From contig DASSLY010000051.1 of NCBI GenBank assembly GCA_035689185.1, positions 16,974-80,973 of the forward strand: 64,000 nt of DNA. The letters are read 5' to 3'. The notes beneath the pieces are model-generated. The model did no database searches. It had not been told where the DNA came from and worked only from the letters and a program-made list of their open reading frames with translations. Below, one piece after another: positions 49,921-58,332 of this stretch (positions within the stretch are counted from its first letter, which is position 1; every line of letters begins with the position of its first letter). The translations under genes were made by a program, and so were the position numbers. Source of the stretch: DASSLY01 sp035689185. GTDB taxonomy: Bacteria; Actinomycetota; Actinomycetes; Actinomycetales; Dermatophilaceae.

Positions 49921-50709
49921 TCAGGCCGCCTTCGAGCCGAGCCACACCGCGGCGCCGATCATCAGTCCCAGCCCGGCGACCCAGGCGAACATTCCCTCGG
50001 TGACCGGGCCGAGGTTGCCCATGATCGCGCCGCCGGGGTTCTCGTTCTTGTCGATCTCGTGCAGGAAGGCGATGATGTCGTTCTTCGCGTCCGGGCCGAG
50101 GTTGGCGTCGCTGAACACGGGCATGGACTGCGGCCCCGTGAGCATCGCCTCGTAGATGTGCTTGCCTTCGACGTCACGCAGGCTGGGCGCGTACTTTCCG
50201 CGGGTGAGCGCCCCGCCGGACCCGGCGAAGTTGTGGCACATGGCGCAGTTCACCCGGAACAGCTCGCCACCCTTGGCGATGTTGGCGTTCTTCCCCTCGG
50301 TGTCCTGCTTTTCCGGAACGGCGGGGCCGGGGCCCAGCGAGGCGACGTAGGCAGCGAGCCGGTCGATGTCCGGCTGGCTGAACTTGACGTCGCTGCGCAT
50401 GGCCTGGACCCCGGGTGCCGCCAGCGGCATCCGGCCAGTGCCGACCTGGAAGTCCACGGCGGCGGCACCGACGCCCACCAGCGAGGGACCGGCGTTGCCG
50501 CCTGCAGCGGCCGTCCCGTGGCAGGTCGCGCAGTTGGCCAGGAACAGCTGGCGACCCGCCTCGACCTGGTCGGTCGAGGCCGCCGGCTGTGCGGCCCGCG
50601 CCGGCTGGGGGGCGAACACCGCATACAGCGCGCCCATGAGCAGCAACCCCAACAGCAGCAGCACGAGGGCGGCGGCTGGGTGTCGGCGTCGGGCTGCAAG
50701 TGCGTTCAC
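49921..50709 (-). CDS. qcrC: Dihaem cytochrome c subunit of the bcc complex
   Basis: 262 residues. N-terminal membrane helix/signal, two class I cytochrome c domains with haem motifs CATCH (~60) and CAMCH (~160), axial Met candidates GRMPLAAPG and SMPVFSD, and a C-terminal membrane anchor (GMFAWVAGLGLMIGAAVWLG). The covalent two-haem subunit replaces soluble cytochrome c and links bcc to the aa3 oxidase. GTG at 50709 follows GACGAGGAC. The 58-nt gap to ctaE and the same strand suggest a ctaE-qcrCAB unit. Confidence 0.95.
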   Translation of the reverse strand: MNALAARRRHPAAALVLLLLGLLLMGALYAVFAPQPARAAQPAASTDQVEAGRQLFLANCATCHGTAAAGGNAGPSLVGVGAAAVDFQVGTGRMPLAAPGVQAMRSDVKFSQPDIDRLAAYVASLGPGPAVPEKQDTEGKNANIAKGGELFRVNCAMCHNFAGSGGALTRGKYAPSLRDVEGKHIYEAMLTGPQSMPVFSDANLGPDAKNDIIAFLHEIDKNENPGGAIMGNLGPVTEGMFAWVAGLGLMIGAAVWLGSKAA

Positions 50710-50767
50710 GGTGCGGTCCTCGTCGTCGGGGGCGGGCGGTCGTGTGCTCGGTCCGGCTGCCGGGCGG

Positions 50768-51448
50768 CTACTGCAGCAGGTAGATGGTGGCGAAGAGCGC
50801 GATCCAGACGACGTCGACGAAGTGCCAGTAGTACGAGGTGACGATCGCCCCGGTGGCCTGGGCATGGCTGTACCGGCGGCTGGAGAAGGTGCGGCCGATG
50901 ATGAGCAGGAACGCGATGAGCCCGCCGGTGACGTGCAGCCCATGGAAGCCGGTGGTCAGGTAGAACACGGAGCCGTAGCCGTCGCTGTGGATGGTGATGT
51001 TTTCCGAGGTCAGCTGGGCGTACTCCAGGATCTGCCCGGACACGAACACCGCGCCGAAGATGTAGGTGACCACGTACCACTCGCGCATTCCCCACTGCCC
51101 CACCTGCAGCAGCGACCCGGAGCGAGAGGCGACGCCGTGCTCGGCCTTGAACACCCCGAGCTGGCACCAGACCGAAGACACCACCAGGACCAGCGTGTTG
51201 ACCGTGGCGTAGGGAACGTTGAGCTTCTCGGTCTGCTCGGTCCACAGGTCCGGCTGGACCGAGCGGATGGTGAAGTACATCGCGAAGAGGCCGGCGAAGA
51301 ACATCAGCTCGCTGGACAGCCACACGATGGTGCCCACGGACACCATGTTCGGGCGGGTGACCGGGCCGTGCCCCGGGATGGTCGCCGGGGCTGTGCGAGC
51401 CGACGACGAGGAGGACGAGCCGGTCTGCACTGCCGCGGTGGACGCCAC
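50768..51448 (-). CDS. ctaE: Cytochrome c oxidase subunit III (aa3 type)
   Basis: 226 residues, five membrane helices: VGTIVWLSSELMFFAGLFAMYF, TVNTLVLVVSSVWCQLGVF, YVVTYIFGAVFVSGQILEYAQL, VFYLTTGFHGLHVTGGLIAFLLIIGR and AIVTSYYWHFVDVVWIALFATIYLLQ. The GFHGLHV and YYWHFVDVVW motifs are hallmarks of subunit III. The N-terminal ~35 residues are Ser/Ala-rich. GTG at 51448 with AATAAT 6 nt upstream; the frame stays open further upstream, but that part is Pro/Arg-rich and unlike the family. Confidence 0.94.
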   Translation of the reverse strand: MASTAAVQTGSSSSSSARTAPATIPGHGPVTRPNMVSVGTIVWLSSELMFFAGLFAMYFTIRSVQPDLWTEQTEKLNVPYATVNTLVLVVSSVWCQLGVFKAEHGVASRSGSLLQVGQWGMREWYVVTYIFGAVFVSGQILEYAQLTSENITIHSDGYGSVFYLTTGFHGLHVTGGLIAFLLIIGRTFSSRRYSHAQATGAIVTSYYWHFVDVVWIALFATIYLLQ

Positions 51449-51454
51449 GGCGTC

Positions 51455-51460
51455 ATTATT
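51455..51460 (-). promoter_or_regulatory. -10 box for ctaE-qcrCAB
   Basis: AATAAT (complement of 51455-51460), 6 nt before the ctaE GTG. Leaderless arrangement and a good match to TATAAT in very GC-rich DNA. Confidence 0.5.
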
Positions 51461-51606
51461 GCCCCATCCGCATGTCAGCGCGCCCGCGACCCCCCGCGGG
51501 CGAGGCGCGGGTCGCGGCGCAGGTACCGGGCGCGGGACCGCCGCAGGACCGCCGCGGGACCGGCGCAGGACCGGCGCAGGTACCGCTGGCGGGACGAGGG
51601 CCCCGC

Positions 51607-51612
51607 TACGAT
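51607..51612 (+). promoter_or_regulatory. -10 box for the receiver-like gene and trpD
   Basis: TACGAT, 6 nt before the ATG at 51619. Leaderless arrangement. Confidence 0.55.
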
Positions 51613-51618
51613 CCGGAT

Positions 51619-52068
51619 ATGGCCGCACCCCCCGCGCTGCCGGCAGGCGCCGCGCCGCCCGAGCCCCACCGGGTCACCGTTCTGCTGTACAGCGACGACA
51701 TCGCGACCCGGGACGCCGTCCGCATGGCCGTGGGCCGCCGCCCCGCCAAGGACGTGATGGTCACCGGCTGGCGCGAGTGCGCCACCGCGCCGGCGGTGAT
51801 CGAGGCGGTCGAGCGGGGCGGCGTCGACGTGCTGGTGCTGGACGGCGAGGCCACTCCGATGGGCGGAATGGGCCTGTGCCGTCAGCTGAAGAACGAGATC
51901 TACCAGTGCCCGCCGGTGCTGGTGCTGACCGGCCGGCCGCAGGACGGGTGGCTGGCGGCGTGGTCGATGGCCGACCTGGCCGTACCCCACCCGCTCGACC
52001 CGCTGACAGTGGCCTCGGCGGTCGCCTCCCTTGCTCGGCCGGGCCATTCCACCGCGGCCGCCGTATGA
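51619..52068 (+). CDS. Atypical response-regulator receiver-like protein
   Basis: 149 residues, a single CheY-like domain without an output domain. HRVTVLLYSDDIATRDAVRMAVGRRP gives the first strand and acidic pair, VDVLVLDGEATPMGGMGLCRQLKNE the phospho-acceptor Asp, and VLVLTGRPQDGWLAAWSMADLAV the Thr region. The usual late Lys is not evident (PHPLDP), so phosphorylation may not signal normally. No kinase is nearby. ATG at 51619 from the TACGAT box. Its stop overlaps the trpD ATG, so the pair forms an operon. Confidence 0.78.
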   Translation: MAAPPALPAGAAPPEPHRVTVLLYSDDIATRDAVRMAVGRRPAKDVMVTGWRECATAPAVIEAVERGGVDVLVLDGEATPMGGMGLCRQLKNEIYQCPPVLVLTGRPQDGWLAAWSMADLAVPHPLDPLTVASAVASLARPGHSTAAAV

Positions 52069-53120
52069 CCGGACAGCCCGGTCGCGGCTGGCCGGCGGTC
52101 CTCACCGCGCTGCTAGCCGGTGAGGACCTCAGCACGGCGTCCGCGGCCTGGGCGATGGACCAGATCATGGCCGGCGACGCCTCACCGGCGCAGGTCGCCG
52201 GGTTCCTCGTGGCGTTGCGGGCCAAGGGGGAGACTGTCGCGGAGATGCGCGGGATGGCCGACACGATGTTGGCCCACGCCGAACGGTTCACCATCGACGG
52301 CGACGCTGTGGACGTCGTGGGCACCGGGGGTGACCGCGCCCACACGGTGAACATCTCGACGATGGCCGCGCTGGTCGTCGCGGGCGCCGGGGTGCGGGTG
52401 GTCAAGCACGGCAACCGGTCGGCCTCGTCTTCCTCCGGCTCCGCCGACGTCCTGGAGGCTCTCGGCCTCAACCTCACCCTGAGCCCGGCTCGGGTGGCCG
52501 AGATCGGGCGCCGGGTCGGGCTCACCTTCTGTTTCGCCCAGACGTTCCATCCCGCCATGCGCCATGCCGCGGTCGCCCGCCGCGACCTGGGCATCGGCAC
52601 CGCCTTCAACTTCCTCGGGCCCCTCACCAACCCCGCCCAGCCCCGGTTCGCCGCGGTCGGCGTCGCCGATGCGCGGATGGCGCCGTTGCTGGCGGGTGTC
52701 TTCGCCGACCGCGGCCAGTCCGCCGCGGTCTTCCGCGGCGACGACGGACTGGACGAGCTCACCATCTCCACCTCCTCCACCCTGTGGTGGGTGGCCGGCG
52801 GTCAGACCAGCCGGTATGCCGTCAAGCCGGCGGTTGTGGGGATCGCACCGCACCCGCTGGAGGCGCTGCGGGGAGCCGACGCCGCATACAACGCGGCGGT
52901 GGTCCGGCAGGTGCTCGCCGGCGAGGGCGGACCGGTCCGCGACGCCGTCGTGCTGAACGCCGGGATAGCGCTGGCGGTGGCCGAGGACCGTCCGCCGTCG
53001 GACCAGGCGGGGTTCGAGCGGGACTTGCGAGCCGGGATGGACCGGGCCGAGGCGTCTATCGACGGAGGCGACGCAGCGGCCGTGCTGGACCGGTGGATCG
53101 CGGCGACCCGCGAGGTGTGA
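52065..53120 (+). CDS. trpD: Anthranilate phosphoribosyltransferase
   Basis: 351 residues. It joins anthranilate to PRPP in tryptophan synthesis. Motifs: VDVVGTGGDRAHTVNIST (PRPP site), VVKHGNRSASSSSGSADVLEALG, FCFAQTFHPAMRHAAVARRDLGIGTAFNFLGPLTNPA (anthranilate tunnel) and VFRGDDGLDELTIST (GDDGLDE). ATG overlaps the previous stop by 4 bp. No other trp genes are near, as in M. tuberculosis, where trpD also sits beside ctaE. Confidence 0.96.
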   Translation: MTGQPGRGWPAVLTALLAGEDLSTASAAWAMDQIMAGDASPAQVAGFLVALRAKGETVAEMRGMADTMLAHAERFTIDGDAVDVVGTGGDRAHTVNISTMAALVVAGAGVRVVKHGNRSASSSSGSADVLEALGLNLTLSPARVAEIGRRVGLTFCFAQTFHPAMRHAAVARRDLGIGTAFNFLGPLTNPAQPRFAAVGVADARMAPLLAGVFADRGQSAAVFRGDDGLDELTISTSSTLWWVAGGQTSRYAVKPAVVGIAPHPLEALRGADAAYNAAVVRQVLAGEGGPVRDAVVLNAGIALAVAEDRPPSDQAGFERDLRAGMDRAEASIDGGDAAAVLDRWIAATREV

Positions 53121-53125
53121 CGAGC

Positions 53126-53143
53126 GACCGGCTGCTACCGGTC
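53126..53143. terminator. Small hairpin between convergent trpD and ppk2
   Basis: GACCGG-CTGCTA-CCGGTC, a perfect 6-bp stem reaching into the ppk2 stop region. A weak but well-placed bidirectional terminator candidate. Confidence 0.35.
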
Positions 53144-53968
53144 CTCCACGTCCCCGATCAGGGTGGCGACGTGGTCGGGCACGTAGGTGGACAGCTCGCG
53201 CGGCGGACGCTGGTAGTTGGCGGTCGGAGTCAGCCGGTCGGGCAGGTGCACCGGCACCGCGGGCACCTCCTGGTACGGGATGGTCGACAACAGGTGGGCG
53301 ATCATGTTCAGCCGCGCGTGCTTCTTCTGGTCGGACTCGACGACGAACCATGGGCTGGCCGGGACGTCGGTGTGCACCATCATCTCGTCCTTGGCGCGGG
53401 AGTAGTCCTCCCACCGGTTGATCGACTCCAGGTCCATCGGCGACAGCTTCCACTGGCGAAGCGGGTCGTTGCGCCGGGACCGGAAACGCTTCAGCTGCTC
53501 GCTGTCGGACACCGAGAACCAGTACTTGCGCAGCATGATGCCGTCGTCGATGAGCATCTGCTCGAAGATGGGGGTCTGCTGCATGAACCGGGCGTACTCC
53601 GTCGGCGTGCAGAAGCCCATCACCTTCTCCACCCCGGCGCGGTTGTACCAGGAACGGTCGAACAACACGATTTCCCCGCGGGCGGGCAGGTGGGCGATGT
53701 AGCGCTGGTAGTACCACTGGCCCCGCTCCCGCTCGCTGGGCGTCGGCAGCGCGGCGATCCGGGCGATCCGGGGGGAGAGATGCTCGGTCACCCGCTTGAT
53801 GGTGCCGCCCTTCCCGGCTGCGTCGCGGCCCTCGAAGACCACCACGATCCGGGCACCGGCCGCGCGCGTCCACTCCTGCAGCTTGACCAGCTCGGTCTGC
53901 AGCCGGAACATCTCCGTCTCGTAGGCCTCGACGGAGATCTTGACCCGCTTCGCCTTCTTCTTGACCAT
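53135..53968 (-). CDS. ppk2: Polyphosphate kinase 2
   Basis: 277 residues. PPK2 family: Walker A VVFEGRDAAGKGGTIKRV, the lid and ER-rich segment PTPSERERGQWYYQRYIAHLP, Walker B EIVLFDRSWYNRAGVEKVMGF, and KYWFSVSDSEQLKRFRSRRNDPLRQWKLSPMDLES. It moves phosphate between polyphosphate and nucleoside diphosphates or monophosphates; class I is likely from length and motifs. A Lys-rich N-terminus (MVKKKAKRVKIS) follows the ATG at 53968, with AGGAGG upstream. Single-gene unit. Confidence 0.94.
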   Translation of the reverse strand: MVKKKAKRVKISVEAYETEMFRLQTELVKLQEWTRAAGARIVVVFEGRDAAGKGGTIKRVTEHLSPRIARIAALPTPSERERGQWYYQRYIAHLPARGEIVLFDRSWYNRAGVEKVMGFCTPTEYARFMQQTPIFEQMLIDDGIMLRKYWFSVSDSEQLKRFRSRRNDPLRQWKLSPMDLESINRWEDYSRAKDEMMVHTDVPASPWFVVESDQKKHARLNMIAHLLSTIPYQEVPAVPVHLPDRLTPTANYQRPPRELSTYVPDHVATLIGDVEDR

Positions 53969-54002
53969 GCGTGCTCCTCCTCGGCGCGGCTGCTGGCGTG
54001 GT

Positions 54003-54287
54003 TCAGGCGTCGTCGAGACCGAGGCTGAACGCCGCCTCCAGGTCGAGCCGGGAGTAAGTGCGGAAGGCGATGTGGGTCTGGGTGAGCATGACCCCGGCCA
54101 CCTTGTTGATCTGGTCGGCGATGACGTCGGCCAGCTGCTCGTGATGGCGCACCCGGACAACCGCGATGAGGTCCACGTTGCCGGTCACGGAGTAGACCTC
54201 GGTGACCCCCGCGATCTCGGCGACCGCCTGGGCGACTTCGGGGATGCGGTCGACCTCGGCGTTGATGAGCACGATGGCGGAAATCAC
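54003..54287 (-). CDS. Stand-alone Lrp/AsnC ligand-binding (RAM) domain protein
   Basis: 94 residues, only the effector-binding half of an Lrp/AsnC regulator: SAIVLINAEVDRIPEVAQAVAEIAGVTEVYSVTGNVDLIAVVRVRHHEQLADVIADQINKVAGV, ending TQTHIAFRTYSRLDLEAAF. No HTH precedes it. Such proteins oligomerise and may modulate full-length regulators or bind amino acids. GTG at 54287 with TACGCT 7 nt upstream. Next to trpD/ppk2, as in other actinomycetes. Confidence 0.88.
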   Translation of the reverse strand: MISAIVLINAEVDRIPEVAQAVAEIAGVTEVYSVTGNVDLIAVVRVRHHEQLADVIADQINKVAGVMLTQTHIAFRTYSRLDLEAAFSLGLDDA

Positions 54288-54294
54288 GCTTGGC

Positions 54295-54300
54295 AGCGTA
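54295..54300 (-). promoter_or_regulatory. -10 box for the RAM-domain gene
   Basis: TACGCT on the minus strand, 7 nt before the GTG at 54287. Confidence 0.5.
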
Positions 54301-54320
54301 ACGCCGGGCCTAGCGAAACC

Positions 54321-54380
54321 GCGTTGCCGGCTGCGTTGCCGGCCGCGTTGCCGGCCGCGTCGCCGGCCGCGTTGTCGGCG
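54321..54380. repeat. Five-copy 12-bp tandem repeat
   Basis: GCGTTGCCGGCC and one- or two-base variants in units of exactly 12 bp, filling much of the 161-bp gap after the exonuclease gene. Being a multiple of three it keeps a frame open (RPAT repeats on the minus strand), but no gene is supported there. Confidence 0.8.
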
Positions 54381-54448
54381 GCTCGACCGTCAACCGGCCG
54401 CTCTGCCAGGCCGCCCACCAACCGCCCACCGCCTGCTCGGCCGGACCT

Positions 54449-56296
54449 TCAGCCAGCGGCTCTCCCGCCCGCGGACAGCACTGCTCCCGCCGGCTGCTGC
54501 CGCAGGCCCGGCCGGGCCGGGTCGTCGAACCCCCCGGAGCGGCCCGGACCACCCCGGAGCGCGGGTCCCATTGCTGCGAACGCCGACCCGTCGAGCAGCT
54601 CCTCCAGGCTGGCTCGGGCCGACCCGGCGCCGTGGACCGGGCAGGTCCACTGCCCGTCGAGGTGCACGATCCGCACCCCGGGCGCCTCCAGCCACCGCAG
54701 CACCAGCTCGGTCTCCTCCGGGAACGCGGCCGGCGCCGGGGGCGCCCCGGGCGTGACCACCTCCGCGCTGGCCCGCAGCGCCTCGACATAGGGCATCGGG
54801 TCCGCGCCCGGGGGTGCCACGCAGGTCCCCGCCAGCCGGCCGAACCGCACGCAGACCACCTCCCAGCCGCCCGGTTCGGCCCGCCGTGCCGCGACGACCT
54901 CAGGGCTACTGGCCAGCGGAGCCAGCCGCTGGGCCCGGGCCGCCGCGCGGACCAGGTGCAGTGTTCGATCCCGGACGGCACCGGCCTCCTCATACCGCTC
55001 CTGGGCGGCCAGCAGCTTCATCCGCCGCCGCAGGGCGCCGACGACGGTGCGGGAGTCTCCGCTGATCAGCGCGGCCGCAGCGGCGACCACAGCGGCATAC
55101 TCGGCCTGGGTCTGCGCACCCGAACAGGGTGCCCCGCAGCGTCCCAGCTCGGCCAGGACGCACTCGGCGGAGCGGGTCCGGGCCGAGAGCCGCCGGGTGC
55201 ACTGCCGCAGCGGCACCACCTCGTGCATGGCGGCGACAGCCGACTCCGCGGCCAGCTGGGAGGCGAACGGCCCGACGTAGCGGGCGCCGTCGTCGCGGAC
55301 CTCTCGCACGATCGACAATCGCGGGAACGGCTCGACGGTGAGCTTCACCCAGGGCACGCGCTCGGGGTTGCGGGAACGGCGGTTGTACCTCGGCTTGTGA
55401 GCGGCGATCAGCCGCAGCTCCCGGACGCTGGCCTCCAGGCTGGTCTGACAGACGACCGGGGTGACCGACGCCGCGACACCGACCATCTCCGCGATCCGAC
55501 TGCGCTGCTCGGAGGCGGTGAAGTAGGTGCGGACGCGACGGCGAAGATCCTTCGCGGTGCCCACGTAGAGGACCCGGCCCTGGGCATCCTTGAACAGGTA
55601 TACCCCTGGGGCCGAGGGCAGTCCGTCGGCCAGGTGCCGCTTGCGCCGCTGGGCGGCGCTGACGCGTGAGGTGAAGCTGGACAGCTCCTCCAGCGTGCGC
55701 ACCCCGAGGTTGCCGACGCGTTCGAGCAGGGCGTGCAGCACCTCAACGGTGGCCCGCGCATCGTGCAGGGCCCGGTGGTCCGGGCGGGTCGTCGCCCGGA
55801 ACAGCCGGGCCAGCGAGGACAGGCGGCAGTCCGGTGCCTCATCCCTGGTCACCAGCTGGCGCGCCAGGTGAGCCGTGTCCAGGACGGTCGGCTTGGGCCA
55901 GGCGCGTCCGGTCAGCGCAGCGGCGGCCTTGAGGAACGAGATGTCGTACGGCGCGTTGTGCGCCACCAGCACCGCGTCACCGGCGAACTCCAGGAAGGCG
56001 GGAAGCACCGCCTCGATCCGCGGGGCGCCGGCAACCATGAGGTCGGTGATCCCGGTGAGCACCGAGATGAACGCGGGAATCGGCTCGGCCGGGTTGACCA
56101 GTGTCTGGAATTCCGCCAGCACCTCACCGCCGCGGACCTTCACCGCCCCGAACTCGGTGATCGCCGCCCCGGAGGGCGGTCCGCCGGTGGTCTCCAGGTC
56201 GACGACGACGAAGGTCACCTCGCGCAGCGAGGTGCCCAGCTCGTCCAGGGTGCCCTGGACGCCCCGGGCCGCCGCGATGGGGCTGCCTGTCGTCAT
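54449..56296 (-). CDS. DEDDh exonuclease fused to a UvrC-like GIY-YIG nuclease
   Basis: 615 residues. Residues ~25-195 form a DnaQ-type 3'-5' exonuclease with ExoI FVVVDLETTGG, ExoII VAHNAPYDISFLKAA and ExoIII DHRALHDARATVEVLHAL. Residues ~225-310 form a GIY-YIG domain (GVYLFKDAQGRVLYVGTAKDLRRRVRTYF) as in UvrC and Cho. The rest has the UvrC-like LPLRQCTRRLSARTRSAECVLAELGRCGAPCSG Cys cluster and a UvrB-binding-like helical part. It combines proofreading-type and repair-type nucleases in one chain, known in actinomycetes (M. tuberculosis Rv2191 lies at the same place). ATG at 56296 with TACCGT 7 nt upstream. Confidence 0.9.
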   Translation of the reverse strand: MTTGSPIAAARGVQGTLDELGTSLREVTFVVVDLETTGGPPSGAAITEFGAVKVRGGEVLAEFQTLVNPAEPIPAFISVLTGITDLMVAGAPRIEAVLPAFLEFAGDAVLVAHNAPYDISFLKAAAALTGRAWPKPTVLDTAHLARQLVTRDEAPDCRLSSLARLFRATTRPDHRALHDARATVEVLHALLERVGNLGVRTLEELSSFTSRVSAAQRRKRHLADGLPSAPGVYLFKDAQGRVLYVGTAKDLRRRVRTYFTASEQRSRIAEMVGVAASVTPVVCQTSLEASVRELRLIAAHKPRYNRRSRNPERVPWVKLTVEPFPRLSIVREVRDDGARYVGPFASQLAAESAVAAMHEVVPLRQCTRRLSARTRSAECVLAELGRCGAPCSGAQTQAEYAAVVAAAAALISGDSRTVVGALRRRMKLLAAQERYEEAGAVRDRTLHLVRAAARAQRLAPLASSPEVVAARRAEPGGWEVVCVRFGRLAGTCVAPPGADPMPYVEALRASAEVVTPGAPPAPAAFPEETELVLRWLEAPGVRIVHLDGQWTCPVHGAGSARASLEELLDGSAFAAMGPALRGGPGRSGGFDDPARPGLRQQPAGAVLSAGGRAAG

Positions 56297-56303
56297 GGAG
56301 GCG

Positions 56304-56309
56304 ACGGTA
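56304..56309 (-). promoter_or_regulatory. -10 box for the exonuclease/GIY-YIG gene
   Basis: TACCGT on the minus strand, 7 nt before the ATG at 56296. Confidence 0.55.
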
Positions 56310-56331
56310 GGGGCGGCCACCGACAGATCCG

Positions 56332-56417
56332 GGCAACCGGGCCGCGCATAGCCGGTCGTGCGACTTTGCCCGCGACGGCTGCCGGCCACTCTGGCAACCC
56401 GGGCCGCGCATGGCCGG
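56332..56417. repeat. 25-bp direct repeat in a divergent promoter region
   Basis: GGCAACCGGGCCGCGCATAG plus CCGG at 56332-56355, repeated at 56393-56417 with an extra C and A to G. The copies are 61 bp apart, between two divergent starts, so they could be operator sites. Confidence 0.5.
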
Positions 56418-56482
56418 AGGTCTGTCAGCGGTCGCCTCTAGCGTCGTCGCAGACACGATCCAGTCCAGCCACGGAGGCGGCC

Positions 56483-56701
56483 ATGATCATCGACTGCGCG
56501 ACCTGCCCGGTGCGCGGCAAGCGCTGCGCCGACTGCGTCGTGGGCGTGCTCTACGACCCGAGACCGGCGATGGTCCCCCCTGATGCCGCCGAGCGCCGGG
56601 CGCTGGCTGCGCTCGTCGCCGCCTCGATGGTGACCGCAGAGTATGCCGCGACGGTGCAGGCCCGGCGCCAGCCCTGGAACGGCGCCCGGGCGGTCGGGTG
56701 A
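56483..56701 (+). CDS. Small four-cysteine protein
   Basis: 72 residues. MIIDCATCPVRGKRCADCVVGVLYDP has two CxxC pairs that probably bind zinc, followed by RRALAALVAASMVTAEYAATVQARR, an amphipathic helix. No enzyme motif. A small regulator or protein-interaction module is possible; function unknown. ATG at 56483 with GGAGG 5 nt upstream, one of the better ribosome binding sites in this stretch. The next gene has its own promoter. Confidence 0.75.
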   Translation: MIIDCATCPVRGKRCADCVVGVLYDPRPAMVPPDAAERRALAALVAASMVTAEYAATVQARRQPWNGARAVG

Positions 56702-56796
56702 GCCCCGGCGCGTCCTCGGGCAGGCTTAGGATAGGTGCCGGGTCTGGCCCTCGCTTCGGCGCACGGTGGCCACCGGTCGGCCACAGCTGCCGCCCA

Positions 56797-56802
56797 TACG
56801 AT
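56797..56802 (+). promoter_or_regulatory. -10 box for the two-protease operon
   Basis: TACGAT, 6 nt before the GTG at 56809. Leaderless arrangement. Confidence 0.55.
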
Positions 56803-56808
56803 GGCGCG

Positions 56809-58332
56809 GTGATCGGTTGGCGGCGCCGTTCTGGGGGGCGCCCCAGCCCTGGTGATCTGCGCGGCCACCGGCGTCGGTCTGGGTCGGCCCCGCTGCGGTG
56901 GGTGGCCGTGGGGGTGGGACTGTTCCTCCTGGCGGCAGCGAGTGTGCGGGCCGGGGCGTGGCAGCCCGACGGCGGCTACCTCGGCCTTGCCGGCACCCAG
57001 CTGTCCACGACGGGGCCGACCACAGGGTCGACAACGGGGCCGACGGCAGCGCTCGGTCTGGCTGGCGCCGGTGCCGCCGGCGGCGTCAGTGGCGCCGGTG
57101 TCGCCGATGGCGCCGCTGGCCCAGCCGGGCCTGGTCGGGCGACGTCCCCTCCGGCCGGGCCGACGGACGAGGCGAGCCGGCGCACCCGGCAGGCCATGGC
57201 CCTGCTGCAGCAGCGAGCCGCCGCAGTGCTGGCGCGCGACAGGGCGGCCTGGATGGCCACCGTGGCCGACTCGTCCTCGGACTTCGGAGGAGCTCAGGCA
57301 CGCCTGTTCGACACCTTGATGCGGCTGGGCGTCGATCGCTTCGGCTATGACCAGATCGCACCGAGCCAGGCGCTGCCCTCCGCCGTGGAGGTGGGGCCCG
57401 GGGGTCCGGCGTGGGTCGCGAAGGTGGCCGGTCACTACGCGCTGCGCGGCTTCGACCGAGGTCTACGCGACTTCGCCGCGTCCTACACCTTCGTCCAGCT
57501 CGACCAGGGATGGCGGATTCGCGGCGAGGCAGCCGGCGGCGAGAACTCGGCGCAAGTGTGGGACCTGAACGGGCTGCGGGTCATCCGCGGCGCCAGCAGC
57601 CTGGTCGTCGGCAACGCGCCGGAGAACCAGATGCGCTACTACGGCCACGAGGCGGACCGCGCCGTGTCCCGGGTCAGCGCCGTGTGGGGCGTGTCCTGGC
57701 CGCGGAAGGTGGTGGTGTTCACCCCCGCCACGACCGCGCAGTTCGCCCAGCTACTCGGCCGGCCGGTGGACGACGGGCTCAGCCAGGTGGCCGCGGTCAC
57801 CCAGGGGCCCCTCGGCTCCGGGGAGCGGGCCGGTGCCGACGCGGTCGTGGTCAACCCGTCTGCGTTCCGGCAGCTACGGCCGATCGGGCGCCAGGTGGTC
57901 CTCACCCACGAGGTCACCCACGTGGCCATCCGGGCCTCGACCACCCAGGGGGTGCCGGTGTGGCTGTCCGAGGGGATGGCCGACTATGTCGGCTACCGGG
58001 GCACCGGGCTCTCCCGGGTCGTGGTCGCCGCGGAGCTGCTTGCCCGGGTCAGGCGGGGCCAAGGACCGGTTGCGCTACCCCGCGCGGAGGACTACGACCC
58101 GGGCAGGACCGCCATCGCGCCCAGCTACTCGGCCTCGTGGCTGGCCTGCTCCCGGTTGGCCGACCTGTACGGGCAGGCGAGGTTGGTGGCGTTCTACCGG
58201 GCGGTGGCCCAGACCCCCGGCGGCGACCGGGACGCCGTCGCATCGGCGGCCTTCCCGAAGCTTTTCGGTGTGGGCCGTAGCGGGTTCGTCTCCGGCTGGC
58301 GCGGCTACCTGACCCGGCTCGCCGCCACGTGA
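56809..58332 (+). CDS. Membrane-anchored gluzincin-like metalloprotease
   Basis: 507 residues. Basic cytoplasmic start, one membrane helix (~33-52, WVAVGVGLFLLAAASV), a low-complexity Gly/Ala/Thr/Pro linker (~65-125), an NTF2-like middle region (~130-240), and a C-terminal zincin with VLTHEVTHVAIRA (HExxH) and VPVWLSEGMADYVGYRG supplying the third ligand Glu 24 residues later. Active outside the membrane. The GTG start rests on the TACGAT box. The stop overlaps the GTG of the M48 protease gene by 4 bp. Substrate unknown. Confidence 0.82.
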   Translation: MIGWRRRSGGRPSPGDLRGHRRRSGSAPLRWVAVGVGLFLLAAASVRAGAWQPDGGYLGLAGTQLSTTGPTTGSTTGPTAALGLAGAGAAGGVSGAGVADGAAGPAGPGRATSPPAGPTDEASRRTRQAMALLQQRAAAVLARDRAAWMATVADSSSDFGGAQARLFDTLMRLGVDRFGYDQIAPSQALPSAVEVGPGGPAWVAKVAGHYALRGFDRGLRDFAASYTFVQLDQGWRIRGEAAGGENSAQVWDLNGLRVIRGASSLVVGNAPENQMRYYGHEADRAVSRVSAVWGVSWPRKVVVFTPATTAQFAQLLGRPVDDGLSQVAAVTQGPLGSGERAGADAVVVNPSAFRQLRPIGRQVVLTHEVTHVAIRASTTQGVPVWLSEGMADYVGYRGTGLSRVVVAAELLARVRRGQGPVALPRAEDYDPGRTAIAPSYSASWLACSRLADLYGQARLVAFYRAVAQTPGGDRDAVASAAFPKLFGVGRSGFVSGWRGYLTRLAAT

